64,000 nucleotides of DNA from Deuterostichococcus epilithicus (GCA_033439295.1 JAVTLE010000005.1:3584501-3648500), one strand, 5' to 3'; shown: positions 12,801-27,200, numbered from the stretch's first letter. Made by a program: numbers and translations. The notes: generated from the letters alone by a model not told the origin.

Positions 12801-15800
12801 CGGGACTGGGTGCCGCTGCTGCTGGCCTACGCTGCCGCCAAGTCGAGCGGCGAGGCTGAGGCGGATGCGGCCACCGACAGGGCGCGCAGCGGCGCCGGCA
12901 GCGTGGACGCTGACGCTTCAGACTCGGACGGTGATGATGCGGATGCTGCGTTGCCGGCGGTGGCGGCAAGCGTCGTAGCGCCAGCTGATGCAGGCGCTGC
13001 TGCGCCAGCGGCCGACGGCGCGACAGCGGCAGCGGAGGCGACTGGCGGCGGTGCGCTGGCGTCGCACATCGGCGGCCAGGCCTGGCGGGCGCACCTCAAG
13101 GTAGATTGCCATGAAAGATCGTGTGGCGAGCTGCCCCGCCATCCTGCATCCACGGGGCTGCCCTCCTTTGCTGCAAGCTCGTCGACCTCTGCCACGCCGC
13201 CGGCTGCCTGCGGGGTGTCACGCCTGCTGGGGAAGTGTGCTGCGCCAGGAGTGCGCCAGGCTCTGGAAGCTCTGCCTCTCGCGTGTCAGGATGTTGAGGA
13301 TGACCTGAGAGGATGACTGTCCTCACAGCCTCGTCATGCCCTGAGACCCCAAACCCTGCTATGCGAGCAGGAGTGGCTGGCGGTGGTGGGCGGCCTGAAA
13401 GGCGCCAAGGGGCTGGCGCGGTGGCAGGAGGTGCGGCGGGCGGTGGCGCTGCAGCTGGGGGACATCGAGCCTGGCGTGCAGCAGGCAGCGCTGAAGTGCA
13501 TGAAGGTAGGGCCGTTAGGGTTTAGGGTTCAGGGTTTGTGCATGGCCGGGGCGCCGGTGCACCCTAAAAGCAGCTCTTGTGTTCCTGTGTGGCAGCTGTG
13601 GTATCGGGTTCAGCGAGGAGACTTGAAGAGACTCGAGCGTGCTGAACTGGTTCGCACTTTTCAGTGCGCAGTGTGATATGCACACCAGGACGCTCCGGCG
13701 CCCTGGTGCCCATGTCGGCGCTGCGCTCTGGCAATTCAGTCACCATGCACAGTCAGCAGATGGCAGGTCGTCCCAATGCCATAACAGTTTCTAAGCTGTT
13801 GTGGGTTATCAAACCCTAAGGGATCGTCCCCACAGGCGTTCAAGGTCCGGTTCGTGACGGCCTACATGGAGCGGCTGCTGCGGCTGGCCGACAACTCGAC
13901 GCTCCGCTCGGAGCTGGCGCAGTTCCCGCTGGCGGTGGACGCCGAGGACGCGGTCCTGCCGGAGCACCGCGCGGGTGCGTCTGGTGTGATGGGCGTGAGC
14001 AACAGCCTAGTGCGAAACTGGATGTCGTGCAAAACTGCCTTGTGTTGTGTACAGGCGCCCCTGAGGAAGGGCGATCACCGTCCCCTGTTCAGACGCGATG
14101 TCCGTGAACGCAGTGGTTGCATTTCAAGCTTGCCTTGCGGTTGCTCTGACATCACAGTTGCTGCTCGTGGCAGCACTCCCATCCAAAAAGCGGCTCTGTC
14201 AAAAGGTGTCCGCTCCGTTTCAATGCCCCTCCATCCGAAAGTGTGGGAGGAGTGAAGGGAAGTTGTTGCTGCAACCTCGAGACCGCGGCGCTGCACTTGC
14301 TCACCGCTGCCAGGACAGCCCCATCACCGCATGCGGGATTGCCTGCTGGAAACCATACTGCTCTCCCATACTGCAGCTGCTCGACTGCTGAGCACGGTCT
14401 CCGCTCGAGTCTCGCAGGAAAGCAGGGATGACTGTGTCGGGCCCTGTTCCCGCAGGCCTGGCCGCGGTGCTGGCGCGGCTGCTGTTCCCCAAGCTGCGCA
14501 AGCGCACTGGGCGGCTGGGCGGGCGCGGCGCCCCCGGCTCCGCCCGCGCCGCCATCCTCAACTTCTTCGCCGCCGCGCCGCCGGCCGAGCTGGCGCCGCT
14601 GCTGCAGCTGTTCCTGGAGGCGCTGGCGCCCGCGTTCATGCGGCCCCAGGGCGCCGGCGGCACCGACGGCGAGCCAGTCGATGACACGAGGTGGGCGCTG
14701 TGGGCTTAGGGTTTGAGGTTCACTGTCACCACTGTGCCTCCAGCTCTGGCAATTGGAGCATTCCTGGCCCAGAGGTCCCAGCCTACTCCATGCCTACCAT
14801 GTGCCTGCGGCGTTGCAGCTGCCCTCTCGGGGTATCTGGCGTCGTGAGGAAGGGCTGAAGGGAAGGTGGGGCCTAGTGCAGCGCTTTCGAGGTGTCTCCG
14901 GATGCTCGGGATGACTTCTGGCACACTGACAGCCGCTTGTGTCAATGCAATGGGCGTCCAGCTCCCCAGGCCCACTGCGGATTGGCTCATCTCAGTGTGC
15001 TGCATGGGCCCCCTGCATGGCGAATAGTGGGCTGAGACCGCTGGCAGGTTCCAGCATGACGTCTTGTCGTGCAACGTCACCCTGTGTCCCATTCGGCAGA
15101 CTGGTGGAGGCGCCCTGGTGGGCGCCCGCACTCGGCAGCCGCGGCCTGGCCTGGTGGCTGGCGGCTGTGGATCCGCGGGCGCTGGCAGGCCAGCCGCTGC
15201 GGCGGCGTGTCGGCTTCCTGCACGCCGCCGCCGACCTGCTCAAGCACCTGGGCCACCAGCTGCAGGTCTGATTGCGCGGTGATGGGTGGCGGAAGCGCTC
15301 TGCTGTTGTGTTGTAAGGCTTAAGGGTTTAGGGCACAGGAGGCATCTCCCCTGTGGGCTGCAAAAGCGTTTTCTTGCCCTGCCTGCATGCACCGTATCAT
15401 CAGGTGGCAGACTGCACCTCGCACGAGGTGTCATGCAGCACGAAAGCCGAGCGCGTCTCTGCTGCTTGTCACTCTGGGCCAGGCACATCCCATCATGTTG
15501 GGATGCTGAAGTTTAGCATGCTGCAGACACCTCCTCCTGAAGTGGTTTCCTCCTGAGAGAGCAAGCCTCAATTGTCATCTCACAATGCATGGCACACGAT
15601 TCTTGATCGCTGACGCAGCGGCATGCCGTCACCACCTCGCACTAAACCGTCGTGCTGCTCCCGCAGGCGTACCTGCCTCCGCTGCTGGCGCTGGTGCTGG
15701 CGGTCTTCGAGGAAGCGGCCGCCCCCATCGCGGCCGCAGCCAAGGTGTGTACCTGCCACCATGTCAATCAGGTCATCTGTTTTGGAGCATTCCCTAAGTA

Positions 15801-18800
15801 TGATGGTGGCGCTGCATTGCGCTGATTGCTAGCTAGGATGCTGACAGCTGCGCGCCTAAGCAACGACGCCCTGGAGCACATCACGGAGGTTGTGCATTCG
15901 AACATAGTCGGCTCTTGTCTTTCCACTGGCTGCATTGCACTCAGTTGCTGATGTCAGTGCAAGCCCAATGTGGTTGCGGCTGTGGCGATTGCCCTGGATC
16001 CACAGTCGTGGCTGCAGTTGTCTTCCCTCGTTGCCAATAGCAGACATCAGCGGGTACAACTCCTCGCCACTGCTCTGGATCGAACCTGCCCCAAAATCAC
16101 CGCGATGGTGCAGTCTCGGCACCATTCTCACAGACTCGCTTCGTGCTTTCGCTCACAAAACCCTCGCTCAAGTGGAATGTATTCGGTCTGCGTGTACATC
16201 GGAGGCACTGCCCCCCCGAAACACAGGCTGCCTCACAGAACCCGCATCTGCCTCACTGAGTGCAGTCCGGGGAGCCGGAGGCGGCGGTGGAGGGCGCCCG
16301 TGAGCTGCGGGCGGGGTCCCTGGCGCTGCTGGCGAGCATGCTGCGGCGCTTCCCCGCTGCGACGGACTACGCGCCGATGTGGCCGCGCTTCTTTGCGGCG
16401 GCGGAGCCGCTGCTGCCACGCCTCGTTGCTGAGGTAAGATTTTCCCGAAAGTTTCATGGGATGAGCAACCTTGTGAACCATCTCATGGGCGGGCTGCATT
16501 TGGTCTTGTCACCTCCTGTGCACGGGACCTGCTCTGGCTGCTGTGCCAGGCGATTGTGTCAGCGCACGAAGTGTCGTCGAGCTTGGTGTCGCAGTTCAGC
16601 CGATTGTCATGTTGCAGGGTTGAGGTCATATCTGCAAATCTTGGTCTTGTAAACACGACTCACACGCTGAGTGTCTCCGCTGGCTCTCCAGGGCCTCGAT
16701 CCTCCATTCTCGTGCAGTGCACTCAGAGTGCAAAGTCGTCCTTGTCAAAGCAGCAGTGAACTGACGCCGTGCGGCGGTCTGGAGCGGACTTCACAGCCAG
16801 CAAAAGGCAGGGGACCAGGTTTTACGCTCCGCGTCGAATTTTGTGTCTTGCTGCTGCCGCGCAGGCGTCAGCGGACCGGGCGCCGCCGCTGCTCGAGGTG
16901 GCGGCAGCGATTGCCGCGGCGCCTAACCTCGCGCCGCTGCTGGGCAATCAGGCGCCTGGCGGAGCCGACGCTGTCTGGGCATCAGAGCAGCGCCTGGGCT
17001 CCAGGTGCGCCACTGCACACAATCTGCGGCCCAGGCGGCGCTCACACACAAGACGCCGTCAAAGTGTGCAGTGAAGCGACCTGTGCCTAGTGAATTCCAC
17101 CCTCGGTCCCGCCCAACAGTCGGACAGTGGTGCACAGATTGATGTGCAGCCACTGATGTTGGCTGCAAAGCATGGTGCAGGCCTGCGGCGGGCAGAACAT
17201 CTCGTGCATTTTATCCTGCTTGAGATCTCGAAGCAACGCTGCTGGACGATTACATAAGTTCTGGTGCAAGGACGGCTGCGCCCTGCCTGGTCAGCTGGAC
17301 GATCAGTGTTGCTGCGGTAGACTCGCTGTCATGCGTCGGTGCAGATAAGCACGCATCTCGGGGATGCCCCGCAGGCTTTGTGCACAGGCCCCAATGCATT
17401 TTGCCTGCCCACGGCGTATGCCCTGAATGCAGGAGGTCGGCAGTCGGGGCCCAAACTGCATGATGATGAAGGTGCTTGTCGGAGCCTGCCGGGTCGAACT
17501 AGGCCGGCATGACTCAAAGAACATGTGCACAGGTCTTGCAATCGGCCATTTGAGCCTTCGTCATTTCAGCAGGAATGCCACAGGCGCATCCCTGCGCACC
17601 GCTGTGCAGCCACAGCTCGCAAGGGGTGCCTGTGCTTGACTTCTGCCTCACACACAAGCAACCTCTCTGGGTGCAGGCTGCTGGGCGCGGTGGTGGCTGC
17701 GCTGGGGGCACCGCACTGCAGCCCCCCGGCGCGCGACGCGGCGCTTTCCATCGTCGAGGCACTGCTGCAACACCAGGAGGATGCCGCGATGGTGGCGGGC
17801 CCCGGCGCCTCCGCTGCCATGGGGACGGACGCGCAGCAGGAAGGCGCCAGAGCTGCGGCGGCGGCAGCAGCGGTCCTGTTGCCCCACGGGGGCGCGCTGC
17901 TGACTGCGCTGCGAGCGGTAGTGCTGAGCGCCACCGGCGGCGGCGGCGGCGGCAACAAGGTGGGCGACCTGGAGGCTGTGGCGCGTGTCGTCAAGCAGCC
18001 TGCCATCTGCTTGGCGTCGAACTGCAAAGCTTCTTGCATGGCTGCACGCCAAGTCGAGCCCCGAAGCAGCGGCTGAGTGTACAGTTGGCGGGTGCATCGA
18101 CAATCTTACCAGAGTGCTGCAGTTTGTGTGTCTGAGGGCGTTCTGCGTCCACCCGGCCAGCCTGGCAAACGGTTCCCAGGAATGTCGCCCTCCATGTTTG
18201 CAGGCCGCCAAGCGCCCCAAGCCCGCCGCCGTCAGCGGCCGCGGCGGCCGCGGCGCCAGGCCGGCAGCCGCCGGCGGGCGCAGGGTCGCGCTGCGGGCGC
18301 TGGCGGTCCTGGAGGCGCTCGCGCGGCAGGTGGGCGGCGACGCCGACGCAGCACAGCAGCTCGCGGGCGCGCTGCTGCCGCTGCTGTCGGCGGGCGGTGC
18401 TGCCGGCGGCCAGAGGTGAGCTTGAGCCAGTTTTGGCTCTAGGGTTCATTCCATGGATCCTGCAGCCAGTTTTGTAATCGTTGGGGCAGCAGGCGTGCGG
18501 CTTCTTCCCAACCGACAGAGCCAGAGTTCTGTGCGGCTGTGCGGCAGCACCTGTGATGCAATGCATGTACAAGCCACTGTGCATATCCGTTACACCCTGA
18601 GTCCATCACCATGACGAGACTGAGCATTCAGAGCGTGCAGGGCTAGGCACCTTTGCAGTTGGGGTCGTCTTGAGTACTTGGCTTCGACGCTCTTTCTCGT
18701 ATGCACCCGAAGTCCAAACCATTATTCTTTGGTACAAAAAAGTTGCCTGCCACTGCACGCGCAGAGACAGCCTGCGCTGCAGGACAGGACAGAAAGAGCG

Positions 18801-21134
18801 CTGACCCTGGGCCACTCGAGTTTCCCTTTCGGTCAAATTTTCGTTGGCCCTAACTCGAGACACCTGAAGCGCAGGCGCAAGGGCAAGGGCCTGGACGAGC
18901 CGGCCGCGGCGCGCGTGCTGTCGGTGCTGGCGGCCCTGTGGCGCCGTCTTCCTGCTTCAGCTTCCTCTGCGGCGGCGGAGACCGGCAAGCCGGCAGGCAG
19001 TGAGGACGCTCTGGCAGCGCATCCGCGCACGCTGCTGCTATCCTATGTGGCGGCGCTCTCGCCGCTGGCGGGCAGCCTGACGAGCCGGGAGGCGCGGCTG
19101 GGCCTGGCGGCAGCCGTCAGTGCCCTGGCAGCGGGCCCGCTGCCGGAGCTGCGGCAGGCGGCAGACCTGCTCGCAGGGCTCACCGCCATGTCGGCGAGCG
19201 CGGTGAGCTGATGCAGAGCAGTGCGGAACTCGTCCTGCTGGTCGACCCTGCCACTTATGTTCTGCATGCGGACACCTGGCTGTCGATGCAGGTTGCGAAC
19301 CTTGTGGTTTTGCAGCTGGATCTGCGATGAGGCGGTCGCAGGGTCGAAGTGTGGCTTGCCAAGGCAAGCAGGTGTTGCGAGCAGTAGTTCACGCATGAGC
19401 GCTCGTCATGCATCTCAAGGCTCAGGCTTTGCAGTTGCTGTGTGCAAACCGGGGTCGTTGTAGACCGCTCATTGGCTGCGCGCACACCGGGCCGTGCATC
19501 TGGGCAGTCGCCGCTTGCAGTGGTTGCATCGTATGCCCTACAAGCACCTATGGAACACACAGAGTCCGATCAATGCCAGCGCAGGGGAAATGTAACAATG
19601 CCAGCTGGCGGACGAGGAGAACCGTAAAGCATGGCTGGCGGGGTGCGGACCACCTGCTGTGGTGTTGCAATTCAGGACTTGAACCACGAGAGTGAACCAC
19701 GAGACCTGAGCGATGCACACCCTACAACGTGTGGCGGTTCCCTTCTTGTCAGGTGGACGAGGCAGACTACGACGCACGGCTGGCAGCGTATGGGCAGCTG
19801 CTGCCGGACGCCTGGGCGGGGCTGCCGCCGTGGCAGGCGGCGCCACTGGCGCACGCGGCGCTGGCCGACCTGCGCAACCCGGACGACATTGCACTGCGCC
19901 ATGCCGCCGCTCAGGTGGGTTTAGGGTTTAGAGTTTGGGGTTTGGGGTCTCGGTCTGGGGCCTCGACTACCCAATCGGCAAGGCTTGCGGCAAACAGCCC
20001 AAGTGACGATGCGCTACATCATGTTGCCGTCTCCGTGGGCTTTCATTCAACTATGCAATGCTGACGGCACAAGGCAACCGCGCTCATCTTGGGGCGGATG
20101 GCCCGGACGGCATTGTGCTTTCCATGCCTCCGCGGGGGTGCTCACCGCCAATGAGAAACTTTGATCCCCGCGCAGCCATTGGTCGGATCAGAGGGTGGGC
20201 AAAGCTTCTCATCCCCATGCATGCTGGTCGACTGAAGCACGCACTACTTGGCCACCTGCCCACCCTTGAAGTAGCGGCATTCCGGTGTTTAGAATGCGGC
20301 AATGGTGCAGCAGATTAGACACCATTTTGCCGCAATGGCAAAATAGTGTTTGCAATGCGGTGATGGTGCGGCATCCTAGACGCCATTGTGCCGCAACTTC
20401 AAAGGTGTTTTGGTCGCCAAGTGGTGCGAAGACGACGAGCAGACTCTACGTCTGCATATGGGGATCGAAACTGCACCATCCAGAATTCCGGTATCTGTCT
20501 GCCTGACCCGCATCATCCAGACAGGAACAACGCGCCGAGGAGCGCGAGCATCATGGTTTTATTGCCCCCAACAAGGAGGCGCTGGCAGCGTGCCCGCCTC
20601 CCGAGACCTGCACATAGGGAACACTGGGGCAGCACAATGCGCACAGTGCGCTGACCGCACACAGAGCCTTCCTTCCTACCATGCAGTGCCTATCCCTGCG
20701 TCTGCCAGGCTTTCATCTCATGCTTCATCTCGGTTCGCGATGCGCAGGCGCTGGAGCGTCTGGTGGACGGCGCGGCAGCGGCACTCGCGGCGGCGGCAGC
20801 GGGTGCCGGAGACGCGGCCGGCGNGCTGGGGGCGGTCGTGGGGGCGGGGGCCGAGGCGCCGCCCGGCGGCCAGCATGTAGCGCAGCTGCTGCAGCGGCTG
20901 CTGCTGCCGCGCATCAAGGCAACGCTCGGCGACGCCAACCTGGCGGTCCGGCAGGCAAGCATTGAATCATCTCATTATTCATGTCGTCGTCATGCATTTT
21001 GGTGGGCTGGCCTCTGCCTGAGTCTGCCGCCAACAAGGCATGTCGTGTGGGGAGGTGGGTGCCGCAGCGCAGTGTGTGGCTTCTTTTGCTGCTGAAGCTG
21101 CTGCTATCTTGCGGCACGAGGGCCCTTCAGCCCC

Positions 21135-21200
<66 letters not shown>

Positions 21201-24200
21201 ACCCAGGGTGCACGGAGATCATGCCCAGAGCTCTTATTATAAGAAATCCTCAATGGTCTGGCGGAAGGCTGTTGCTTTCGGCGCGGCATCGGAGAGGCAG
21301 CCAGCGTACTGCAAGTCCACAACCCTTTGCACGTTTCTTCCAGGCGGTGCCACGGATGGCATCTGTTGATGTGCAAACGCTGTGGTTCTGATATTCGCGC
21401 CCGAAGCAATGCTCATCAGCCCTAAAGTGTCCATGTCTCTGCCTGTGTCACACGCTGCTGCCCTTGGCGCGGTATCAGAGAGGCGGGCAGCGTCCTGCGC
21501 CCGCAACCCTTTGGACAATTTCTACAGGCAGCGCCTTTGGCGGCAAGCGTTGATGTGCAAACGCTGTGGTACTGAAGATCGTGCCTGAAGCGATGCTCAC
21601 AGCCTGTTGCCGTCCATGTCTTTGCCTGTTTCCCATGCCTGCCGCGCTGAGCTTCAGGCGCTCAGCGCGACACACATCCATTGCCAATGTTGTTTCGAAC
21701 TTCTGCTGTGGCGTCACCAGCAGCGCTCGGCGTCACGGCAGCTGTCCTGGCATGCCGCCATGGTGGCAAGGCCTACCTGCCCGCCAAATATATAATTTCC
21801 ATCAAGCGATATGGGACGGTGCCGCAGTCTGCTTCGGGTTTCAGGGCTTTGCAGCGCGAACGATACCCCATGCTGTCGTGCGACAGGAGCACCTGGCGCT
21901 GCTGCGGCGCATGGCGGTGGCGCTGCCGGGCACCTTCCCGGAGCTGGCGGCGCTGGCCGATGCGGACGAGGAGCGCGACTTCTTCGCCAACGTGGCGCAC
22001 CTGCAGCTGCACCGCCGCACGCGCGCCCTCGCCCGCCTGGTCAAGGTGCAGTATGAGGAAATACGAAAACAGAGGACATGCAGCTGTTGCCGGCTGGCAG
22101 CATCATTCCGGCAAATGGCCATGCAACACCCTGCGCCCGCAGCTGCGCCGCCCGCACGTGCGGCCCTTGCCCGCCTTGTCAGGACGGTGAAATGATGCGC
22201 AAGTCCTGTGGAGCACCACGTGCCATCGCAATGCATGGAAGGCAGTCGGGCTAGGATGTGGCTCTGCCGCAATCCGGACATCTCAAGATCCCGTCTTGTG
22301 AAGTCGTGAAAGCTTTCGGCCGGCTGCGCATGCGAATCCCCTGTCGCTGCTTGAGCACGGCTTGCTGTCTGCTAGCAAACACGCAGTCGGGGGGCCCGTT
22401 CCCCAGCCGCCACAGGGGAGTCGTGTGGCTCACACAGCGAGACCGCGCAGCTTCTGTAGGGACAATTTGCATCGTATCGTGGCAGCCCCAGCAGCAGCAG
22501 CCGCGGTGTCTCGTGGCGGTGTCAAGCTGGCCGGCTCCAACTGCGCCCTGCGTTCATAAGCCAGGGAATGGAACGTTGGACACCGCGCGTCTGCGCCATG
22601 TTTCAGGTGATCGGGCCGGGTGGGTCGGGCGGCCGGCGCCCGGTCCTGGTGGTCGTCGTGCTGGGCGTCAAATCACATTGTGTTGATTTCACACGAAAAC
22701 CCCGCAACTCATCCATTGGTCCTCGACAACTGCCAGCGCCTTCGCGGCGGCGTGCTGCTCGCCATCGCGGTGCCGCTGTACACACCGCTGCGCGCACACC
22801 TGCTGCAGCATTTAAGGTGCATAAAACTCGATCCTTCCAACCGGCAGGTCGTGCAAGAGGGGGCGCCTGGCGGGCAGCGCCTGGGCGTGGGCGTGCTGCT
22901 GGGCGTCGCGGTGCCGCTGCTGCAGCAGGCGCTGGTGTCGGGGCGCGCGGGCGAGGGCGGCGGCCACGACTTCAAAGACTCCGACCGGGACCGAGAGGCC
23001 AACGTGGTGGCGGCGGCGGCGGCGGCGGCGGGCGCCGTCGCGGGCGCGCTGCCGTGGCCGGCGTACAGCCAGCTGCTCGGCCGCTTCCTGCGCCTGCTGG
23101 CGGCGCACGGGGAGGAGAAGAAGGTGCGAAGTCAATGGCCTTGCTTGTTGCTGTTCACTGCGATAGAATTTCGGCACTGTGTACCTGTTTTGACACTGCT
23201 CAGCATGTGCTGACTCCTGACGCTTTACGCGTATGCCGCATCCTCGATGTCGAATGGCATGGTCGTTGGCAAGTCAATCACTTCACCTGCTGTCAAACTG
23301 TGCATCCACGCCGACGATGCAGTTCAGACATGTGCAGAAAACTTGGCTGTGCCAGAACAGCATGGGTGCTCTCCTATGCCAAGCATGATATCTGTCAAGC
23401 TCGTCCAGTCGGGTGCACCACTTGCACACCATGGTAGGTTGCCACGACATCGGCAACCATGTGCAATTTCTGACGCAGGGCGTGGTGCGCGCGGTGTGCG
23501 CGATCATCGACGCCTTCCACTTCCTGCCGCCGGCGGAGGCGGCGGCCACTCCTGATGCCGCAGCGCCCGCCGCCGCGCCGGCGGCCGACGTGGCTGAAGC
23601 ACAGGGCCACGGCCCCGAGGCTGCGGACGGTGTTGACGGGGCGGAGTCTGACGACGAGGCGGCCGAGCTCGCCGACGGGGCTCCAGAGGGGGCGAGAGCG
23701 GCAGCAGGCAGCCGGCAGCAGGAAGCAGAGGCTGCGGCGGCGCAGGCGGCGGACATCCGGGCGGCGCTGCTGAAGCGGGTGCTGCCGGGCCTGTCGGCGC
23801 AGCTCGTCAGCAAGGGCGACGTGAGTTGGTGTTCGGTTTCACGGCTGCTAAACCCACCTCTGGCGCGTGCCTTGCTACTGCGCCAAGCTGCTGTGAACCC
23901 TGCAGTCGCCACGGTGGCACCTGCTCCCAGGGTTCACAGCCCTGCAGCTGCACAGCCGGCGCAATGGGGCTAAGGTCGCTTCCGACTTTCGCTCCGACTC
24001 GTGTGACGCATGTGTCGTGCCGTGCCCCCATTTCAGCGCCGCGCCAAATTGCATGCACTCTGTGCGTGCCCCAGTGGGCCTGGCGGTGGTCGAGACGCAG
24101 CGCCTGGTGCCAGAGGAGGACTGCTTCCACGGCTTCCGCTGCTTTTGCTGGATTCCACATGTGCATGCAATTGACTGCAGGCGGTGCGTGCCCCGGTGGG

Positions 24201-27200
24201 TCTGGCGGTGGTCAAGGTGCTGCGCCTAGTGCCGGAGGAAGATCGCCGGGCGGCGCTGCCGGGCGTGCTGCAGGCCGTGGCCAACCTGCTCAAGTCGCGG
24301 CAGCAGGGCGTCAGGTGCGGGAATACACCATTGTCGTTCGAGAAGTAGCTTCGTAATTGTTTGAAAGTGGAGTGCGAGGCCCTGGCAACCGGGTTCTAGC
24401 GACCGCAGTAGTGATCCTGGGCACCCCTGATATCCTGCCGATCAGTCCCCGCGCCCTGAAGCAAAACTCAGTCCTGGGCAGTCAATTTTTCGAGGACTGC
24501 TTGCAGTGCTCAGGGGTCTGCTGGCGAAGCTACCCCGTGGGTCTCTCCCATGCACGTCGTTCCTGCCCAACATCCCGCCGCTGAGGCAGACGACTCACGG
24601 CCTGCGGTACCTGCACAGGGACGAGGCCCGCGCGGTGTTCGTCACCATGGTCGCGGAACTGGGCGCGGGCTATGCGTCCTACGCTGCCGAGGTGCTGCGG
24701 GGGGCGCTCCCTGACCGGGGGTACACGGCGCAGGTGCTGGGCTACACGCTGCACGCGCTGCTGGAGGCGCTGTCGCAGGTGTGCGGTTCTGGGCGGTCTC
24801 ACCCAAGAGTGTGCACTCTCGAATCAGACACGTGCATGGTCGGGCGGCTGGAGAGGCTGCTGAAGAGTGTGCATCGTCTGATCTGACACATGCATGAATG
24901 GTCCTGCATGTAGGGTCTTGCATCGCGCTCCCGCCCATGTGGTCGTCATCGCGTAAAGTTATGGCTGTGCACATGGGGAGAGGTCATGGATAAGCACTTC
25001 CAGGGGCCTGCTCGATGCTACATCAACGACACATTCACGTGGTTGATAAGCTGTCAGGAGCAGAACCAGGCCTGCTGCAACAGCAATCAACTTCATTACA
25101 GCAGCAGTACTTGCGGCTTCGTAGAGGGCAATGGAACAGCACTCAGTCACACCTGTGGTTGCTGTTACTGCAGCTCTTCAGACGCCCCAAGGGCCACCGT
25201 GCTGTAGTGATGTTTTCTTGCCAGGGCTCTTGGAAAGGTGCCGAGCTGTTGGCCATGTTGCAGGGGCGGAAAATTTGGTGTAGACCCTGGCAAGGTTAAT
25301 GTGAATTGGAAACATGCCGAAGGCGATAAGTGTGTGGACGATGGGAATGTCAAATCATGAACAGGATGTGTACAAACGCACCCTGCTGCCACGAATAACA
25401 CTTGCCTGGCGCAGGCCCTGCAGTCATGCAACTGGAACGGCTTCTGATGTGCTGCTGGAGTGCGACCTCTCTCGGCGCCGTGCCAAGTGCTCTCGCAAGA
25501 AATTCCACAAGGTTCTTAAGCCCTCATCGCTGGTGATTGCGCAGGACCTGGCGCCAGGCGGCTTTGACGAGGCGCTGGGCGTGCTGCTGGCACTGCTGGA
25601 GGGCGACCTGTTCGGAGCAGTGGCGGAGGCCAAGGAAGTGGCGGCGGTCGCTGGCAGCTACAAGGAAGCCAAGAAGCAACGCGCATACGACAGCTACCGG
25701 CTGCTGGCGCAGGGGACCACCTTCCGCTCCCATGCCGCCTTCCTGCTGTCGCCGGTGCGCATATCTGTCAGAGCAATCATGCAGTTTTGCACTTTCGTCC
25801 GTGCAGAGGCGGTGCAAACTGCCAAAAGAGAGCGTAGGGGCGAGCGTCTCGTGGCCGCGCTGCACAATGTTGCGGCTGTGGAAGTGGCTCCGACCGCAGC
25901 ATGCAGAGGCCACCTGAGGCCGTAATGCTGCTGCGCGGCGTCTCTGCAGCCGCTGCATCTGTGCATCCGCCCTGGCCATGCAGCAAGAGAGACTGCACCC
26001 TCGCTGCAGCTATGTCTCTGCTTCCCGCTGGCACATCAAGGATACTCTATGCGTGGCCAACCGCCTTCACAGCTGGGCTTTCGAGCCCAACCATTGTAGG
26101 TCGTCCGTCCTATGGCAGCCGCAGACAAACAGCGCTTGAACCTGTATTCGGTGCGTCAGCACTACCTACTATGGAGCTCCGAGCTGTGGAGGCTTGGCAT
26201 TTGAGCCTGCTCCCTCATGCTGACTACATAAGCTCGAGTCGGTCATGTAGATGCCAGGAGCGCAGCGGACACCGACAAAGCCGTGCGCAATTGAGCGCCC
26301 CTGCCCAGTAAAATTAGCTCCAGTCCTGCCAGGAGTCACAGGCGGCTACCATAGTGCCCGGGTCGCAGGCTGTTCAACGCGCCTACGCAACACCGATGTG
26401 AAATAACACCTCCTCACCCAGTGCTGCCTGCCTAGCACTCAGCTCTCCATGATCGACTCTGATTTCCCAGGTGCGTCGGCGGCTGCCAGAGGCGTCAGAT
26501 TCGAAGATACGCAACAAGCTGGCGGCGATGCTGCAGCATGCGGCGCGCGGTGTGGCGGCCAACCCCACCGCCGGCCCAGCGGATGTGCTGCTGTTCTGCC
26601 ACTCGGTGCTGACTGATGGTACGGCTGGTCTCTGGTGATGTCATACATGTTGCTGCTTCACGCCCGTAGTACCCCCAATCGCATTGCATGCTTGTCGTGG
26701 TGCTGTCTGCTGCGTCTAAGCGTTGCAGTATCAGCTAGCGTGCCGCTTTCAATGCTGCAGGGGTTCGATGTGCTCCTGGTCAGTCATGCAATGCATTGTG
26801 CTGCATCCTTGCAAGCATCAGCTGTGGTCAAGCTCACTGTGGATGCGCAGAATGAGCACCGACAGATCTAGCGGTTTGATGTGGCCTTAATCCCCGTTTT
26901 AGGCCTGGCTGCGGAGGAGGCAGCAACAGCGGCATCGATGACTGCGGCCGCGGCGGCGCTGCCGCGAGGCGAGGGTGATGCAGACGGAGGCCAGCCACCG
27001 CCGGGCGCCGCGCACGAGTACCTGCTCGTCGAGTTTGCACTGACGCTGCTGCACAGGTGAGACCCTCTGACTTCGACAGCCCAAGCTCTTGTGATGTCGA
27101 GGAAACCCATGTCGAGCTCAGCTCTCGCATGGTTTGACTGTCTCCAAAGATAATGTGTTGTCATCAGATCCTTTGCAGCGCTGGTGTTGCAACCTCGGTT

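Larger units (their letters stand above)
10847..20954 (+). other. UTP20: UTP20 exons 14-29 (coordinates)
   Basis: Exons: 10847-10953, 11247-11399, 11882-12014, 12759-13100, 13371-13505, 13836-13974, 14456-14690, 15100-15265, 15667-15744, 16266-16433, 16865-17004, 17677-17959, 18204-18415, 18875-19202, 19753-19914, 20748-20954. Exons 14 and 29 end in CAG|GCAAGC, giving GC-AG introns. Exons 19-20 give HRAGLAAVLARLLFPKLRKR, matching the HRADLFPILMRILYGRMKNK segment of animal UTP20. Exon 27 begins RRKGKGLDE, which aligns with a basic stretch in the human protein. The end of exon 15 (11399) is the least certain boundary; it was chosen because it is the only donor that keeps phase with exon 16. Confidence 0.8.

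Noticed and set aside
16073-16092. T-loop-like GGTTCGATCC (minus strand), suggesting a tRNA
   Set aside because: Flanking bases do not form a T stem, and no acceptor or anticodon arm fits. A similar GGTTCGAACC at 11420 fails the same test.
17461-17520. ATGATGA string in an intron as a C/D snoRNA C box
   Set aside because: No D box at a suitable distance and no terminal stem; UTP20 introns could host snoRNAs but none could be supported.
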